The position numbers and the translations under genes were made by a program. Positions 34,300 to 43,569 of a stretch of 64,000 nt of DNA are shown here, in pieces. Within the stretch, counting starts at the first letter, position 1, and every line of letters starts with the position of its first letter. Below the pieces are notes generated by a model, which worked only from the letters and a program-made list of their open reading frames with translations, had not been told where the DNA came from and did no database searches. Origin of the DNA: Flavobacteriaceae bacterium (GTDB lineage: Bacteria > Bacteroidota > Bacteroidia > Flavobacteriales > Flavobacteriaceae); NCBI GenBank assembly GCA_027073495.1, contig JALSVQ010000124.1:1-64000 (forward strand), in the 5' to 3' direction.

Positions 34300-35205
34300 A
34301 TGAAAAAAATACTATTAATAATCGTTATCTTTTTTGCAATTGTACCAACATTTGCACAGCAAGATCCTCATTATACACAATATATGTATAATATGAACAT
34401 AATGAATCCTGCTTATGCAGGTTCAAGAGAGTCCTTAGCTATTGGAGTTTTGGGAAGACAACAATGGGTAGGCTTTGATGGTTCTCCACAGACCCTTACT
34501 TTATCCATTCATAGTCCAGTAGGAGATAAGACAGGAATTGGTTTTTCTGCTATTTCAGATAAGATAGGACCTATAAATGAGACCAATCTTTTTGCAGATT
34601 TTTCATATAGCCTAGATTTAGGTGCAGGGAAATTAGCCTTTGGAGTAAAAGGAGGGTTTACGATGTACAAAGTAGGCTTGGCAGGCTTATCAGTAATTCA
34701 GGCAGGAGATCCGAACTTTTCGGCAGATTTAAACAAAATGTATCCAAATGTAGGAGCAGGAGTTTACTACTATACAGACAAATTTTACGCATCTGCATCA
34801 GTTCCAAATATGATAGAGACTTTACATTTTGATGAATCAAGTAATATCAAAGCCTCAGAGGAGCGTCACTTTTTCGTAACTACAGGTTATGTATTTGATA
34901 TTAATAATAAGATGAAATTTAAGCCATCAGTAATGGTGAAATCTTCATTAGGAGGTCCATTATCTACAGATTTATCAGCCAATTTCTTTTATAATGATAA
35001 ATTTGAAGTAGGAGCGTCATACCGTTTAGGCGATTCGTTTAGTGGAATGTTAGGTTTTATGGTGACGCCAGAGATACGTATTGGTTATGCTTATGACCGT
35101 ACAGTCTCAGACATTAAATTAGTAGCGCCATCATCACATGAGGTAATGCTTAATTTTGATGTAAACTTTAATAACAAAGTATATCGTACACCAAGATATT
35201 TCTAA
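34300..35205 (+). CDS. PorP/SprF family T9SS membrane protein, module 2
   Basis: 301 residues, identical in protein to the module 1 copy and, by eye, identical in DNA. It lies 13 bases behind the diverged module 2 substrate. Total identity beside a diverged neighbour points to very recent duplication or gene conversion, and means that one PorP sequence serves both substrates. Confidence 0.95.
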   Translation: MKKILLIIVIFFAIVPTFAQQDPHYTQYMYNMNIMNPAYAGSRESLAIGVLGRQQWVGFDGSPQTLTLSIHSPVGDKTGIGFSAISDKIGPINETNLFADFSYSLDLGAGKLAFGVKGGFTMYKVGLAGLSVIQAGDPNFSADLNKMYPNVGAGVYYYTDKFYASASVPNMIETLHFDESSNIKASEERHFFVTTGYVFDINNKMKFKPSVMVKSSLGGPLSTDLSANFFYNDKFEVGASYRLGDSFSGMLGFMVTPEIRIGYAYDRTVSDIKLVAPSSHEVMLNFDVNFNNKVYRTPRYF

Positions 35206-35227
35206 CCAATAATAATAAATTAATAAA

Positions 35228-37141
35228 ATGAAAAAAATATATTTATATCTCGTAATTTTTATGTTGGGAATATCATCGTTGCATGCCCAAAATAAGAATG
35301 TATTAAAAGCAGACAAATTATTCAATAAATTTGAATTTGTAGATGCAGCAAAAGTATATGCCGCAATAGTAGAGAAAGGAAAAGGCAATTCATATGTATA
35401 TAAACAATTGGGAGATTGTTACTACAACATGTATGATGCTAAAAATGCTACCAAATGGTATGAAAAAGCTGTTGGTGATAAAAACATTGGTAAAGAAGTG
35501 TACTATAAATATGCACAAATGCTTAAAGCCAATGGGAATTATGAAGAAGCGAACAAGTATATGGCTAAATTTGCTGCAATGGCACCAGCAGATTTTAGAG
35601 CTATAGCTTTTAAAAAAGACCCAAATTATGTTCCTAAATTATTAAGTCAAGAGAAAAAGTTTAATGTACAACCCTTATTAATTAATGCAGAAAGTGTGCA
35701 GGATTTTGGAGGATTTGTGCAAGATGGTAAATTTTATTTTACATCAGCTCGTGATAAAGAAGGAAAGGCAAAAACGTATGATTGGACAGCACAGCCAACC
35801 ATTGATTTGTATCAAGCGGGAATAACAGAAGAAGGTACATTTTATGATATTGAAGCATTACAAGGTGATGTGAATACCAAATATAATGAAGGTACAATGG
35901 CTTTGTCACCAGATGGTAATACGATTTATTTTTCAAGAAATAATTATAACGATGGGAAATTTGCAAAAGATAGTGTTGGTGTAAGTAATATCAAAATTTA
36001 CAAAGCATCAAAAGTTGATAATCGTTGGACCGCTGTTCAAGAATTACCATTTAATAGTGATAATTTCTCAACAGGTCATCCAGCAGTAACAGCTGACGGT
36101 AAGCATTTGTATTTTGCGTCAAACAGACCAGGAGGTTATGGACAATCAGATATTTATGTAGTAGCAATAAATGATGACGGTTCTTTTGGCGAACCAGAGA
36201 ACTTAGGACAACGTATCAACACAGAAGGAAATGAGAAATTCCCTTTTATGAGTGATAAAAACAATTTTTACTTCTCATCAGATGGACATCAAGGTCTAGG
36301 AGGATTGGACGTATTTTTCTCTAGATTTATTGATGGAAAATATACTAAAGTAAGAAATGTAGGAACGCCATTAAATAGTGGTGCAGATGACTTTTCTTTT
36401 TGGATAGATGAAGCTAAAGAAACCGGTTTTTTCTCATCAAATAGAGGTGTAAATGGACTTGACGATGATATTTATTCATTTAAAGCTTTAGCGCCACTAT
36501 GTGATGTATTGATGACAGTACATGTTACGGATAAGAAAACAGGTAAGCCTCTAGCTAATACTGCAGTAGCAATAGCTGATTCAGAAGGTAATCAAATAGG
36601 CACTAAAACAACCGATGAAAACGGTGTTGTTGAATATATGACAGCTTGTAGTACAGATTATGTACTAAATGCAACAAAAGATGAATACGAAGGGAAAAAA
36701 GTTGATGTTAAAGGAACAGATGAAGAAGAGTCTGAAGTTTCAATAGCACTTAACCCAATAGAAAAAATTATTGTTGAGGATCAAATTGTATTAAATCCTA
36801 TTTATTTTGATTTTGATAAGTCTAATATTCGTAAAGATGCAGCATTTGAATTAGATAAAGTAGTACAAGTAATGATGAAATATCCAGAAATGCTTGTTCA
36901 TGCAGAATCACATACGGACAAACGCGGTACTAATGCATACAATATGAAACTTTCTGACCGTAGAGCAAAAACTACCGTTCAATACATTATTTCTAAAGGA
37001 ATAGATGCAAGTAGAATCAGCGGAGATGGTTATGGAGAAACACAACCAAAAGTTGATTGTACAAAATGTACAGATGAAGAACATCAATTGAACAGAAGAT
37101 CTGAATTTATCATTGTATCAAAAGGTGAAAAAGCAGAATAA
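35228..37141 (+). CDS. OmpA family protein with TPR and PD40 repeats, module 2
   Basis: 637 residues. The domains are as in the module 1 copy: signal peptide, TPR-like part, PD40 propeller, regulatory-like domain and OmpA domain. Only two residues differ: Thr for Ser in YGETQP and Glu for Ala in the last five residues (KGEKAE). Both lie past the OmpA peptidoglycan-binding signature. Ends in the same terminator as module 1. Confidence 0.93.
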   Translation: MKKIYLYLVIFMLGISSLHAQNKNVLKADKLFNKFEFVDAAKVYAAIVEKGKGNSYVYKQLGDCYYNMYDAKNATKWYEKAVGDKNIGKEVYYKYAQMLKANGNYEEANKYMAKFAAMAPADFRAIAFKKDPNYVPKLLSQEKKFNVQPLLINAESVQDFGGFVQDGKFYFTSARDKEGKAKTYDWTAQPTIDLYQAGITEEGTFYDIEALQGDVNTKYNEGTMALSPDGNTIYFSRNNYNDGKFAKDSVGVSNIKIYKASKVDNRWTAVQELPFNSDNFSTGHPAVTADGKHLYFASNRPGGYGQSDIYVVAINDDGSFGEPENLGQRINTEGNEKFPFMSDKNNFYFSSDGHQGLGGLDVFFSRFIDGKYTKVRNVGTPLNSGADDFSFWIDEAKETGFFSSNRGVNGLDDDIYSFKALAPLCDVLMTVHVTDKKTGKPLANTAVAIADSEGNQIGTKTTDENGVVEYMTACSTDYVLNATKDEYEGKKVDVKGTDEEESEVSIALNPIEKIIVEDQIVLNPIYFDFDKSNIRKDAAFELDKVVQVMMKYPEMLVHAESHTDKRGTNAYNMKLSDRRAKTTVQYIISKGIDASRISGDGYGETQPKVDCTKCTDEEHQLNRRSEFIIVSKGEKAE

Positions 37142-37173
37142 TAAGTACACAATTAACTAACCAAATAATTGTA

Positions 37174-37201
37174 AAGAGGCTGTCTATTTAGATAGCCTCT
37201 T
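37174..37201 (+). terminator. Terminator of T9SS module 2
   Basis: Same 13-bp stem as at 32406-32433. Confidence 0.85.
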
Positions 37202-37325
37202 TTTTATGCTTTGAAATTTGATGATTAATACAAATGTAAAATTTCTCGCGCATTGTTCTGTGGAATAGAAATCTCTTGAATTAAAGATAATGTGTGTCTG
37301 TTTCATCTTAACGATGAATACTAAC

Positions 37326-38903
37326 TTATTTTATTTGCTCTAGAACCCAATCTAATTCAGTATCTTTTCCTTTCAATAAATCAGCAAAATTAGGTAGTAT
37401 TTTTTTATCAGGATAGATGCCATGACCATTTGGTTTTTGATAATAAGGAGTCTTAATATTCATTAACCCAAAACGCATGGTTATTTTAGAATGCGGTAAT
37501 TCAGGAAAAATAAAGCCACCAGCAACAGTACTGTTGTAAGCGCCTCCCGTTTCTTCACCTACAAAAGTAGCCCTTTTGGTAGCTTGTAGTTGTGTAGCTA
37601 GTACGCAACTTGCAGAAAAGCTATTTCCATTGATTAAAACATAAAGTTTTCCGTTAAATCGGTTTAACTTTGGACTTGTTGTTTTAGAAAATTTGTAAGT
37701 GTAATATAGATTACCATCTTTACCTTTATGAATTTTATGGAGCATCATATAAACAAAAACAGGGCTTCCTGCAAGTGCTAATATTTTGGTAGTAACACTG
37801 GTGTTAATTAACGCCATATTGAGCATACTTGTACGTTTTGTTACCATGGCAGGTTTGACCATGTTAAAATCATCAGTAGCCAAATAAGAAAATAAATAAC
37901 TAATGTCTGCTAGTGAACCACCAAAATTATCACGTAAGTCTAGAATCATGGTCTTTGCTTTGGCAGAATCAATACGTTTAAAAATAGCATCATAGCTTTT
38001 TTTGTATTTTCCAGCTTTAAACCCTCTTATTTTGAGGTATGCAATTGGATTTTTAGAACTGTCTTTTGTTATGAATTTAAAATCGCGATAATAGACTTTT
38101 TTACTATTATCATATTTATATAATTTATGTTTTTTCCGTAATGCTTTACGTACTACCTTATCTTGTGCTTTATCCTTAATAGAATCTTTGCTTGACTTTG
38201 TAATAGTCTTTTCGCTTGCTTTTTTGCTGCCTTTTTTTTTGTATTTAGCTTTTAAGGTATGGGTAAAAACACTATCATTATAAATACATTCTAGTCGAAC
38301 ACTATCTACAATGCCGTGATCATAGGTGTAAAAAGACCAGAAACGTTTGCCAATAATACGATTTTGAAATGTTTGATTGTAACCATCGGAAATGACAGTT
38401 TTTCGATACTTATCAAGTAAGTCTTTTGTGTTCTCGCTGTTTATTTTTACAAGTTCAGTCCCTATTGGTAGTAGCGAATCACCTTTTATATGTCGTGAAA
38501 TATACAGTTTATTGCCAATAGTCTTATAAGCATAATCACCAGAGAAACCAGTGCGTTTACCACGTGATTTACGCTCTTTTCGAGTATATTTTTTCAAAGG
38601 CATCTTTATCGAAGTATGTCCTTGCGCAATAGGTTTTAACACTTCGTTGAGTGTATAATAAAAATCATGTGTATTCATAGGTTTAATAGCCTTTTTTAGG
38701 CTGTCAAACTTAACATCAATGACTTCTTGAGGATAATATTCATCCAAGTCAGGATGGTTATTTTTGAGCATACGATAAGCATAATCAATATCTTCTTGTA
38801 ACTCAGCAACAGTATGTGTTTTTGTAATCTGATTATTGTATTTTGCTACCGATGCGCAACTTATTATACTAAGAAAAAGTAAGCTGTAAATAATAATTTT
38901 CAT
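37326..38903 (-). CDS. S41 family peptidase, lipoprotein
   Basis: 525 residues. Lipobox Cys at 16 (SIISC), so it is anchored to a membrane. An N-terminal helical part (DIDYAYRMLKNNHPDLDEYY) as in Bacteroidota S41 proteins, and a C-terminal tail-protease-like catalytic domain: MILDLRDNFGGS, LINGNSFSASC with the likely nucleophile Ser430, then FVGEETGG. A Lys-rich insert of about 45 residues near 225-270 is unusual. No clear PDZ domain. It lies seven bases behind the ABC exporter gene, so the two are likely co-transcribed. The cleaved substrate is unknown. Confidence 0.9.
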   Translation of the reverse strand: MKIIIYSLLFLSIISCASVAKYNNQITKTHTVAELQEDIDYAYRMLKNNHPDLDEYYPQEVIDVKFDSLKKAIKPMNTHDFYYTLNEVLKPIAQGHTSIKMPLKKYTRKERKSRGKRTGFSGDYAYKTIGNKLYISRHIKGDSLLPIGTELVKINSENTKDLLDKYRKTVISDGYNQTFQNRIIGKRFWSFYTYDHGIVDSVRLECIYNDSVFTHTLKAKYKKKGSKKASEKTITKSSKDSIKDKAQDKVVRKALRKKHKLYKYDNSKKVYYRDFKFITKDSSKNPIAYLKIRGFKAGKYKKSYDAIFKRIDSAKAKTMILDLRDNFGGSLADISYLFSYLATDDFNMVKPAMVTKRTSMLNMALINTSVTTKILALAGSPVFVYMMLHKIHKGKDGNLYYTYKFSKTTSPKLNRFNGKLYVLINGNSFSASCVLATQLQATKRATFVGEETGGAYNSTVAGGFIFPELPHSKITMRFGLMNIKTPYYQKPNGHGIYPDKKILPNFADLLKGKDTELDWVLEQIK

Positions 38904-38910
38904 AAAGCTT

Positions 38911-40647
38911 TTATGTTAATTGTTCTTGATATAATGCTTTGTAATAACCTGATTCTTGCATTAAATTGTCGTGACTTCCTTCTTGGATAATAACACCATC
39001 TTGCAAGACTATGATTTTGTCTGCTTGCATAACAGATGAAATACGATGACTAACAATAACAGTTGTTTTGTTTGTTGAGAGGTTACGTAAGTTATGAAGT
39101 ATTTCTTCTTCTGTTTTGGTATCTACGGCAGAAAGGCAATCATCAAAAAGCAATATTTTTTTTCCTCCAATTATGGCTCTAGCTATAGAAACACGCTGTT
39201 TTTGCCCTCCAGAAAGTGTAACACCACGCTCGCCTAATAAGGTATCATAACCCGTTTTAAAGTTAATAATATTATCGTGGACTTTTGCCATTTTTGCAGC
39301 TTGGATTATTTCTTTTTCGCTAGCTTCAGCTTTTCCAAAGCAGATATTCTCTGCTATGGTTTCTGAAAAGAGAAAAGGATCTTGAGGCACAAAGCCTATG
39401 TTTTTTCGTAATGCAGCTAAATCGAATTGGTCTATTGCTTTATTATCAATAAGCAATGAGCCGGAATCAATGTCGTAGAGTCGTGCGATAAGACTTAAAA
39501 TGGTGCTTTTTCCACTTCCAGTATGTCCAATAATACCTAGCGTTTCACCTTCTTTTATACTAAAAGATATGTTTTTTAATGCGGTGATTTTCGTGTCTTC
39601 ATAGTGAAATGATACATTGTTAAATGCTATAGCACCTTTTATTGCTGTTTGCCCTTCTTTAGGATTGATAATGCTTGGTTGTTGCTTTAAAAATTCATTA
39701 ATACGTTTTTGAGACGCTTCTGCTTGTTGTACAATAGAGGTGACCCAACCAACAGTCATAACAGGCCAAGTAAGCATATTTAAAAATAAAATGAATTGTA
39801 TGAGTACGCCAATTTTTATTTCGCCAGCAATATATTGTTGCCCTCCAACATAAATAATTATAACATTGCTGACACCCATTAAAAGGATCAAAAAAGGAAA
39901 GAATAAAGCTTGAATTTTTACCAAATCAAGATTTTTCACTTTGCTGTCATTCGCTATTTTTTCAAAATTTTGTAGCGCTTGCGCTTCGAGTGCATACGAT
40001 TTGATAACAGTTATACCCGAAAAGCGTTCTTGTACAAAACTTGTCAATTTAGAAAGGTATTGCTGTACTGCTGTACTGCGCTTATTTATGGTAATGCTTA
40101 ATTTGTAAATCGCTATCGATAAAAAAGGTAAAGGAATCAATGCGTAATATGTTAAAACTTTATTGGTTTCTAGCATACTATATATCACAATTATAAACAG
40201 TGTAATGGTGTTTATACTGTACATTAATGCAGGGCCAATGTACATACGTGCTTTATTTACATCTTCGCTGATGCGATTCATTAAGTCGCCAATACTATTG
40301 CGTTTATAAAAATCTAAAGATAAACGTTGGTATTGTGCATAAATTTCATTTTTCAAATCATATTCAATAAGTCGAGACATTACAATAATGGCTTGACGCA
40401 TTATAAACATAAAAACACCAGCAGTAATGACATACACAGCAAGAAGTAAAAACGTGTGATTCATTGCACTTGTTGTTAAAGTTTTATCGCCAGATTCGCT
40501 GTAGTCTGTAGCTAAATCAATTAAAGCGCCAATGAGTTTGGGTATTTTAACCAAAAAATAGCGCGAAAGAACAGTTGCTATTACACCAATGAAAATGCGG
40601 TATTTGTATTTTTTAAAATATTTAAAGTGAAATCGTAATTCTTTCAT
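38911..40647 (-). CDS. ABC exporter (fused membrane and ATPase half-transporter)
   Basis: 578 residues. Six membrane helices in the first 310 residues, then a nucleotide-binding domain with Walker A GHTGSGKST, Q-loop FVPQDPF, signature LSGGQKQR, Walker B KILLFDD and the switch His in VSHR. It is a homodimerising MsbA/LmrA/MdlB-type exporter of lipids, peptides or drugs; specificity cannot be told. A -7 box lies four bases before the start codon. Confidence 0.94.
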   Translation of the reverse strand: MKELRFHFKYFKKYKYRIFIGVIATVLSRYFLVKIPKLIGALIDLATDYSESGDKTLTTSAMNHTFLLLAVYVITAGVFMFIMRQAIIVMSRLIEYDLKNEIYAQYQRLSLDFYKRNSIGDLMNRISEDVNKARMYIGPALMYSINTITLFIIVIYSMLETNKVLTYYALIPLPFLSIAIYKLSITINKRSTAVQQYLSKLTSFVQERFSGITVIKSYALEAQALQNFEKIANDSKVKNLDLVKIQALFFPFLILLMGVSNVIIIYVGGQQYIAGEIKIGVLIQFILFLNMLTWPVMTVGWVTSIVQQAEASQKRINEFLKQQPSIINPKEGQTAIKGAIAFNNVSFHYEDTKITALKNISFSIKEGETLGIIGHTGSGKSTILSLIARLYDIDSGSLLIDNKAIDQFDLAALRKNIGFVPQDPFLFSETIAENICFGKAEASEKEIIQAAKMAKVHDNIINFKTGYDTLLGERGVTLSGGQKQRVSIARAIIGGKKILLFDDCLSAVDTKTEEEILHNLRNLSTNKTTVIVSHRISSVMQADKIIVLQDGVIIQEGSHDNLMQESGYYKALYQEQLT

Positions 40648-40651
40648 TATA

Positions 40652-40659
40652 CAAATATA
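40652..40659 (-). promoter_or_regulatory. -7 box for the ABC exporter, four bases from the start codon
   Basis: TATATTTG on the minus strand, then TATA and the ATG at 40647. Transcription would start at or beside the start codon. Confidence 0.45.
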
Positions 40660-40724
40660 ACTGAAATAATGCGAAAAGAAGCATAAGAATGAATCTAATA
40701 AAAACTAAAAATAATCATTACTTT

Positions 40725-40753
40725 CCGATAAAAGTCTAATAGACCGCTTCGCT
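40725..40753 (-). repeat. Dispersed intergenic repeat, copy C
   Basis: On the minus strand AGCGAAGCGGTCT then TTAGACTTTTATCGG. It lies between the divergent ABC exporter and leucine dehydrogenase genes, in a gap with no other gene. Confidence 0.65.
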
Positions 40754-40922
40754 ATAATGGATAATAGTAAAATATAATTATATTTTTTATCAAAACAATA
40801 AAAATATGGCAATATTTTAACTTTTTATTAATATAATGAATTAATATTTGCATAAAATATATTTTATTTCGTTTTGTATTAAATTTTTTTTATAATTTTA
40901 CCATAGATTAAAATAGCAATTT

Positions 40923-42011
40923 ATGGGAAATAATACTGAGGGATTACTATTTGCTCATCATTCATTTGATAATCATGAGCAAGTTGTCTTTTGTACGGAT
41001 AAAGAAACAGGATTAAAAGCAATAATAGGAATACATGACACTACATTAGGTCCTGCATTGGGTGGTACGCGTATGTGGAATTATGCTTCAGAACAAGATG
41101 CACTTACAGATGTGTTAAGGCTATCACGTGGTATGACATATAAAGCAGCCATAACAGGTTTGGATTTAGGAGGAGGGAAAGCCGTTATTATAGGAGATGC
41201 TAAGACCGAAAAAACCGATGCTTTGATGCGTAAATTTGCAAGTTATGTGCATTCATTGAGCGGGCGTTATATTACAGCAGAAGATATGGGAATGGAAACA
41301 CGAGATATGGATATAGTACATGAGGTTACACCATATGTTACGGGTATTTCAGAAGCTTTAGGAGGTGCAGGAAATCCATCGCCTGTTACTGCTTACGGTG
41401 TTTTTATGGGCTTAAAGGCAGCAACAAAATACCGTTTTGGTTCTGATGACCTTACTGGAAAACGTGTGTTGGTACAAGGTATTGGTCATGTAGGAGAAGA
41501 GCTTGTGCGTCAACTTGTAGCAGAAGGTGCCGAAGTTATTATTTCGGACATCAATGCTGTAAGACTTCAAGAAGTAAGTACAAAATATAATGTAGCAATT
41601 CACGATGATATGAATACGCTTTACGAACTTGATGTAGATATTTACGCGCCTTGTGCTATGGGAGCAACTATAAATGATACTACATTGGCAGTACTTAAAG
41701 CCAAAGTGATAGCTGGAGCAGCAAACAATCAGCTTGAAGATGAAGTGAAACATGGAAAGGTTTTGCGCGATAAAAACATAGCTTATGCACCCGATTTTTT
41801 GATTAATGCAGGAGGAATAATTAATGTTTATGCAGAAATAGCCAAATTTACACGTGAAGAAATTATGGAAAAAACGGCTAATATTTATAATACTACATTA
41901 GAAATCTTTGCATTAGCAGATGAAAAAAATATAGCTACACAAGCTGCAGCTATAGCAATTGCGGAATCGCGAATTCAAGCAAAAAGAAATGAAAAAAACA
42001 TAGTGCTATAA
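40923..42011 (+). CDS. Leucine dehydrogenase (Glu/Leu/Phe/Val dehydrogenase family)
   Basis: 362 residues. NAD-dependent oxidative deamination of branched-chain amino acids. The substrate domain has GPALGGTRMW and LSRGMTYKAAITGLDLGGGKAVI with the catalytic Lys residues; the Rossmann domain has GKRVLVQGIGHVGE. Length (about 360) fits leucine rather than glutamate dehydrogenases (about 410-450). Phenylalanine or valine dehydrogenase remain possible. Confidence 0.92.
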   Translation: MGNNTEGLLFAHHSFDNHEQVVFCTDKETGLKAIIGIHDTTLGPALGGTRMWNYASEQDALTDVLRLSRGMTYKAAITGLDLGGGKAVIIGDAKTEKTDALMRKFASYVHSLSGRYITAEDMGMETRDMDIVHEVTPYVTGISEALGGAGNPSPVTAYGVFMGLKAATKYRFGSDDLTGKRVLVQGIGHVGEELVRQLVAEGAEVIISDINAVRLQEVSTKYNVAIHDDMNTLYELDVDIYAPCAMGATINDTTLAVLKAKVIAGAANNQLEDEVKHGKVLRDKNIAYAPDFLINAGGIINVYAEIAKFTREEIMEKTANIYNTTLEIFALADEKNIATQAAAIAIAESRIQAKRNEKNIVL

Positions 42012-42023
42012 ATAAATATAACT

Positions 42024-42031
42024 TATTTTTG
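42024..42031 (+). promoter_or_regulatory. -7 box ahead of nusB
   Basis: TATTTTTG, 54 bases before the nusB start and directly before the hairpin at 42033. A start about six bases downstream would fall within the hairpin's left arm. Confidence 0.35.
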
Positions 42032-42032
42032 C

Positions 42033-42058
42033 AGGCGAAATCAGAATAGGTTTCGCCT
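42033..42058 (+). terminator. Terminator after leucine dehydrogenase
   Basis: Arms AGGCGAAA (42033-42040) and TTTCGCCT (42051-42058), then a T-run at 42062-42069. Confidence 0.75.
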
Positions 42059-42085
42059 TAATTTTTTTTAAACAAGTTCTTAGTT

Positions 42086-43030
42086 ATGCTGAATAGAAGA
42101 TACATCCGAGCAAAAGTATTACAATCTGTATATGCAATGATACAGTCACAAAATGACAATTTGCAAAAAGAAGAACAGTTCTTGTTGGAACGTGTTGATG
42201 AATTGGAAGACCTATACATGCTTATGTTGCATTTGTTATCTGATTTACGCGATAGAGAATCGCGACTGCTTAAAGTAAAAGCTAAAAAACATCTTGCCTC
42301 AAAAGAAGATAAGACTCCGAATACACGATTTATCAATAATCCTATTTTACTTGCGCTTTCACATAGTGATCGACTTGCAGGATATATTAAGAACAGAAAA
42401 TTGAATTACTGGGAAATTCACGGGCAATTTTCGGAGAAATTATTGACTAAAATAAAAAAGAGTACCTTTTATAAAAAATATATGGGGCTTGACACGGTTA
42501 CATTTGAAGATCATCAAATGTTTATAAAAAAAATCTACAAAAACATTATAGCGCCAAGTAACAGGCTTTACGATTTGATTACTGATGTTAAAATCGGTTG
42601 GGTAGATGATTTTCCTATTGTTAATACTGCAATTTTGCAAGTAATTAATGGTTTGAAAGAAGGTTTTGAAAGCTATCAATTGTTTCCGAAAGTATTTAAA
42701 AACAAAGAAGATAGTGAGTTTTTGACTTTGCTCTTTCGCAAGACAGTACTTAATAGTCAAGCATTGCGTCAAGCATTTGAAGAGAAAACCCCAAATTGGG
42801 ATATGGATCGTCTTGCAGAAATAGACAAAGTACTTTTGATGATGGCTATTGCTGAGTTTTTATACTTCCCGTCGATTCCACCAAAAGTTACCATTAATGA
42901 ATACATAGAATTATCTAAACTGTATTCTACACCAAAATCTAAAGTATTTATTAATGGGGTGTTAGATAAAATACTTAAAGAGTATAAAGAAGCAGATAAA
43001 ATCAAAAAAATAGGTAGAGGATTGTTGTAG
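42086..43030 (+). CDS. nusB: Transcription antitermination factor NusB, long form
   Basis: 314 residues, more than twice the E. coli length of 139. It begins MLNRRYIRAKVLQSVYAMIQ, the NusB opening helix, but is followed by an inserted helical region of about 160 residues before the rest of the fold (MMAIAEFLYFPSIPPKVTINEYIELSKLYSTPKSKVFINGVLDKI). This long form is usual in Flavobacteriia. NusB binds boxA in rRNA operons with S10 and limits premature termination. It precedes DUF1573 and yajC. Confidence 0.93.
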   Translation: MLNRRYIRAKVLQSVYAMIQSQNDNLQKEEQFLLERVDELEDLYMLMLHLLSDLRDRESRLLKVKAKKHLASKEDKTPNTRFINNPILLALSHSDRLAGYIKNRKLNYWEIHGQFSEKLLTKIKKSTFYKKYMGLDTVTFEDHQMFIKKIYKNIIAPSNRLYDLITDVKIGWVDDFPIVNTAILQVINGLKEGFESYQLFPKVFKNKEDSEFLTLLFRKTVLNSQALRQAFEEKTPNWDMDRLAEIDKVLLMMAIAEFLYFPSIPPKVTINEYIELSKLYSTPKSKVFINGVLDKILKEYKEADKIKKIGRGLL

Positions 43031-43054
43031 AATATAGATATATTTATAACTTTG
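43025..43054 (+). promoter_or_regulatory. Promoter for DUF1573-yajC, TTG-N19-TAACTTTG
   Basis: TTG at 43025-43027 overlaps the end of nusB; TAACTTTG is at 43047-43054 with 19 bases between. One of the best consensus promoters in the window. Confidence 0.6.
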
Positions 43055-43092
43055 CTCTTGAATTTTATAATACTAATTTAAAACAAATAAAA

Positions 43093-43566
43093 ATGAAAAA
43101 AGTAATTACTATGATTGTAGCTATTGCAATCACATTGGTTTCTTGTAGTGAAGGTGGAAGTGCCGCTGCAAAAATCTCAAAAGCTGATGAAGCAAAAGTA
43201 GTAGCTAAGAATGAAGCTGCAGCAAAAGTACCTGTTATGGCTTTTGAAGAAACAGAATTTAACTTTGGTACAATCAAACAAGGAGAAGTTGTAGAACATG
43301 ACTTCAAATTTAAAAATACTGGAGAATCAGATCTTATCATTGTAAAAATGAAAGGAAGTTGTGGTTGTACTGTTCCAAAATGGAGTAATACACCTGTAAA
43401 ACCAGGAGAATCAAGTACATTTCATGTGAAGTTTAACTCAGCAGGTAAACATAACAAACAAAACAAATCAGTTACAATTACTTGTAATACGGCTTCAGGG
43501 CGTGAGATTGTGTATGTAAAAGGAGACGTTATTGCTCCAGCAAAAAAAGCAACACCAAAAAAATAA
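43093..43566 (+). CDS. DUF1573 lipoprotein
   Basis: 157 residues. Lipobox Cys at 18 (TLVSC). The mature part has an Ala/Lys/Glu-rich linker, then a single Ig-like (ASPM-SPD-2-Hydin type) DUF1573 domain: FNFGTIKQGEVVEHDFKFKN, GSCGCTVPKW, GESSTFHVKFNS. Function is unknown in the family; the CGC motif is conserved in it. Three bases before yajC. Confidence 0.9.
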   Translation: MKKVITMIVAIAITLVSCSEGGSAAAKISKADEAKVVAKNEAAAKVPVMAFEETEFNFGTIKQGEVVEHDFKFKNTGESDLIIVKMKGSCGCTVPKWSNTPVKPGESSTFHVKFNSAGKHNKQNKSVTITCNTASGREIVYVKGDVIAPAKKATPKK

Positions 43567-43569
43567 GCA

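Larger units (their letters stand above)
34145..37207 (+). repeat. Direct repeat, copy 2 (3,063 bp)
   Basis: Second copy of 29377-32439, at offset 4,768. Different bases from copy 1 at 37018, 37040 and 37128 only, by my reading. Confidence 0.92.

Noticed and set aside
37208-37325. Further copy of the GAGAAATCTC-type element near 37250-37290
   Set aside because: Only short, scattered similarity (AGAAATCTC); not enough to call a copy.
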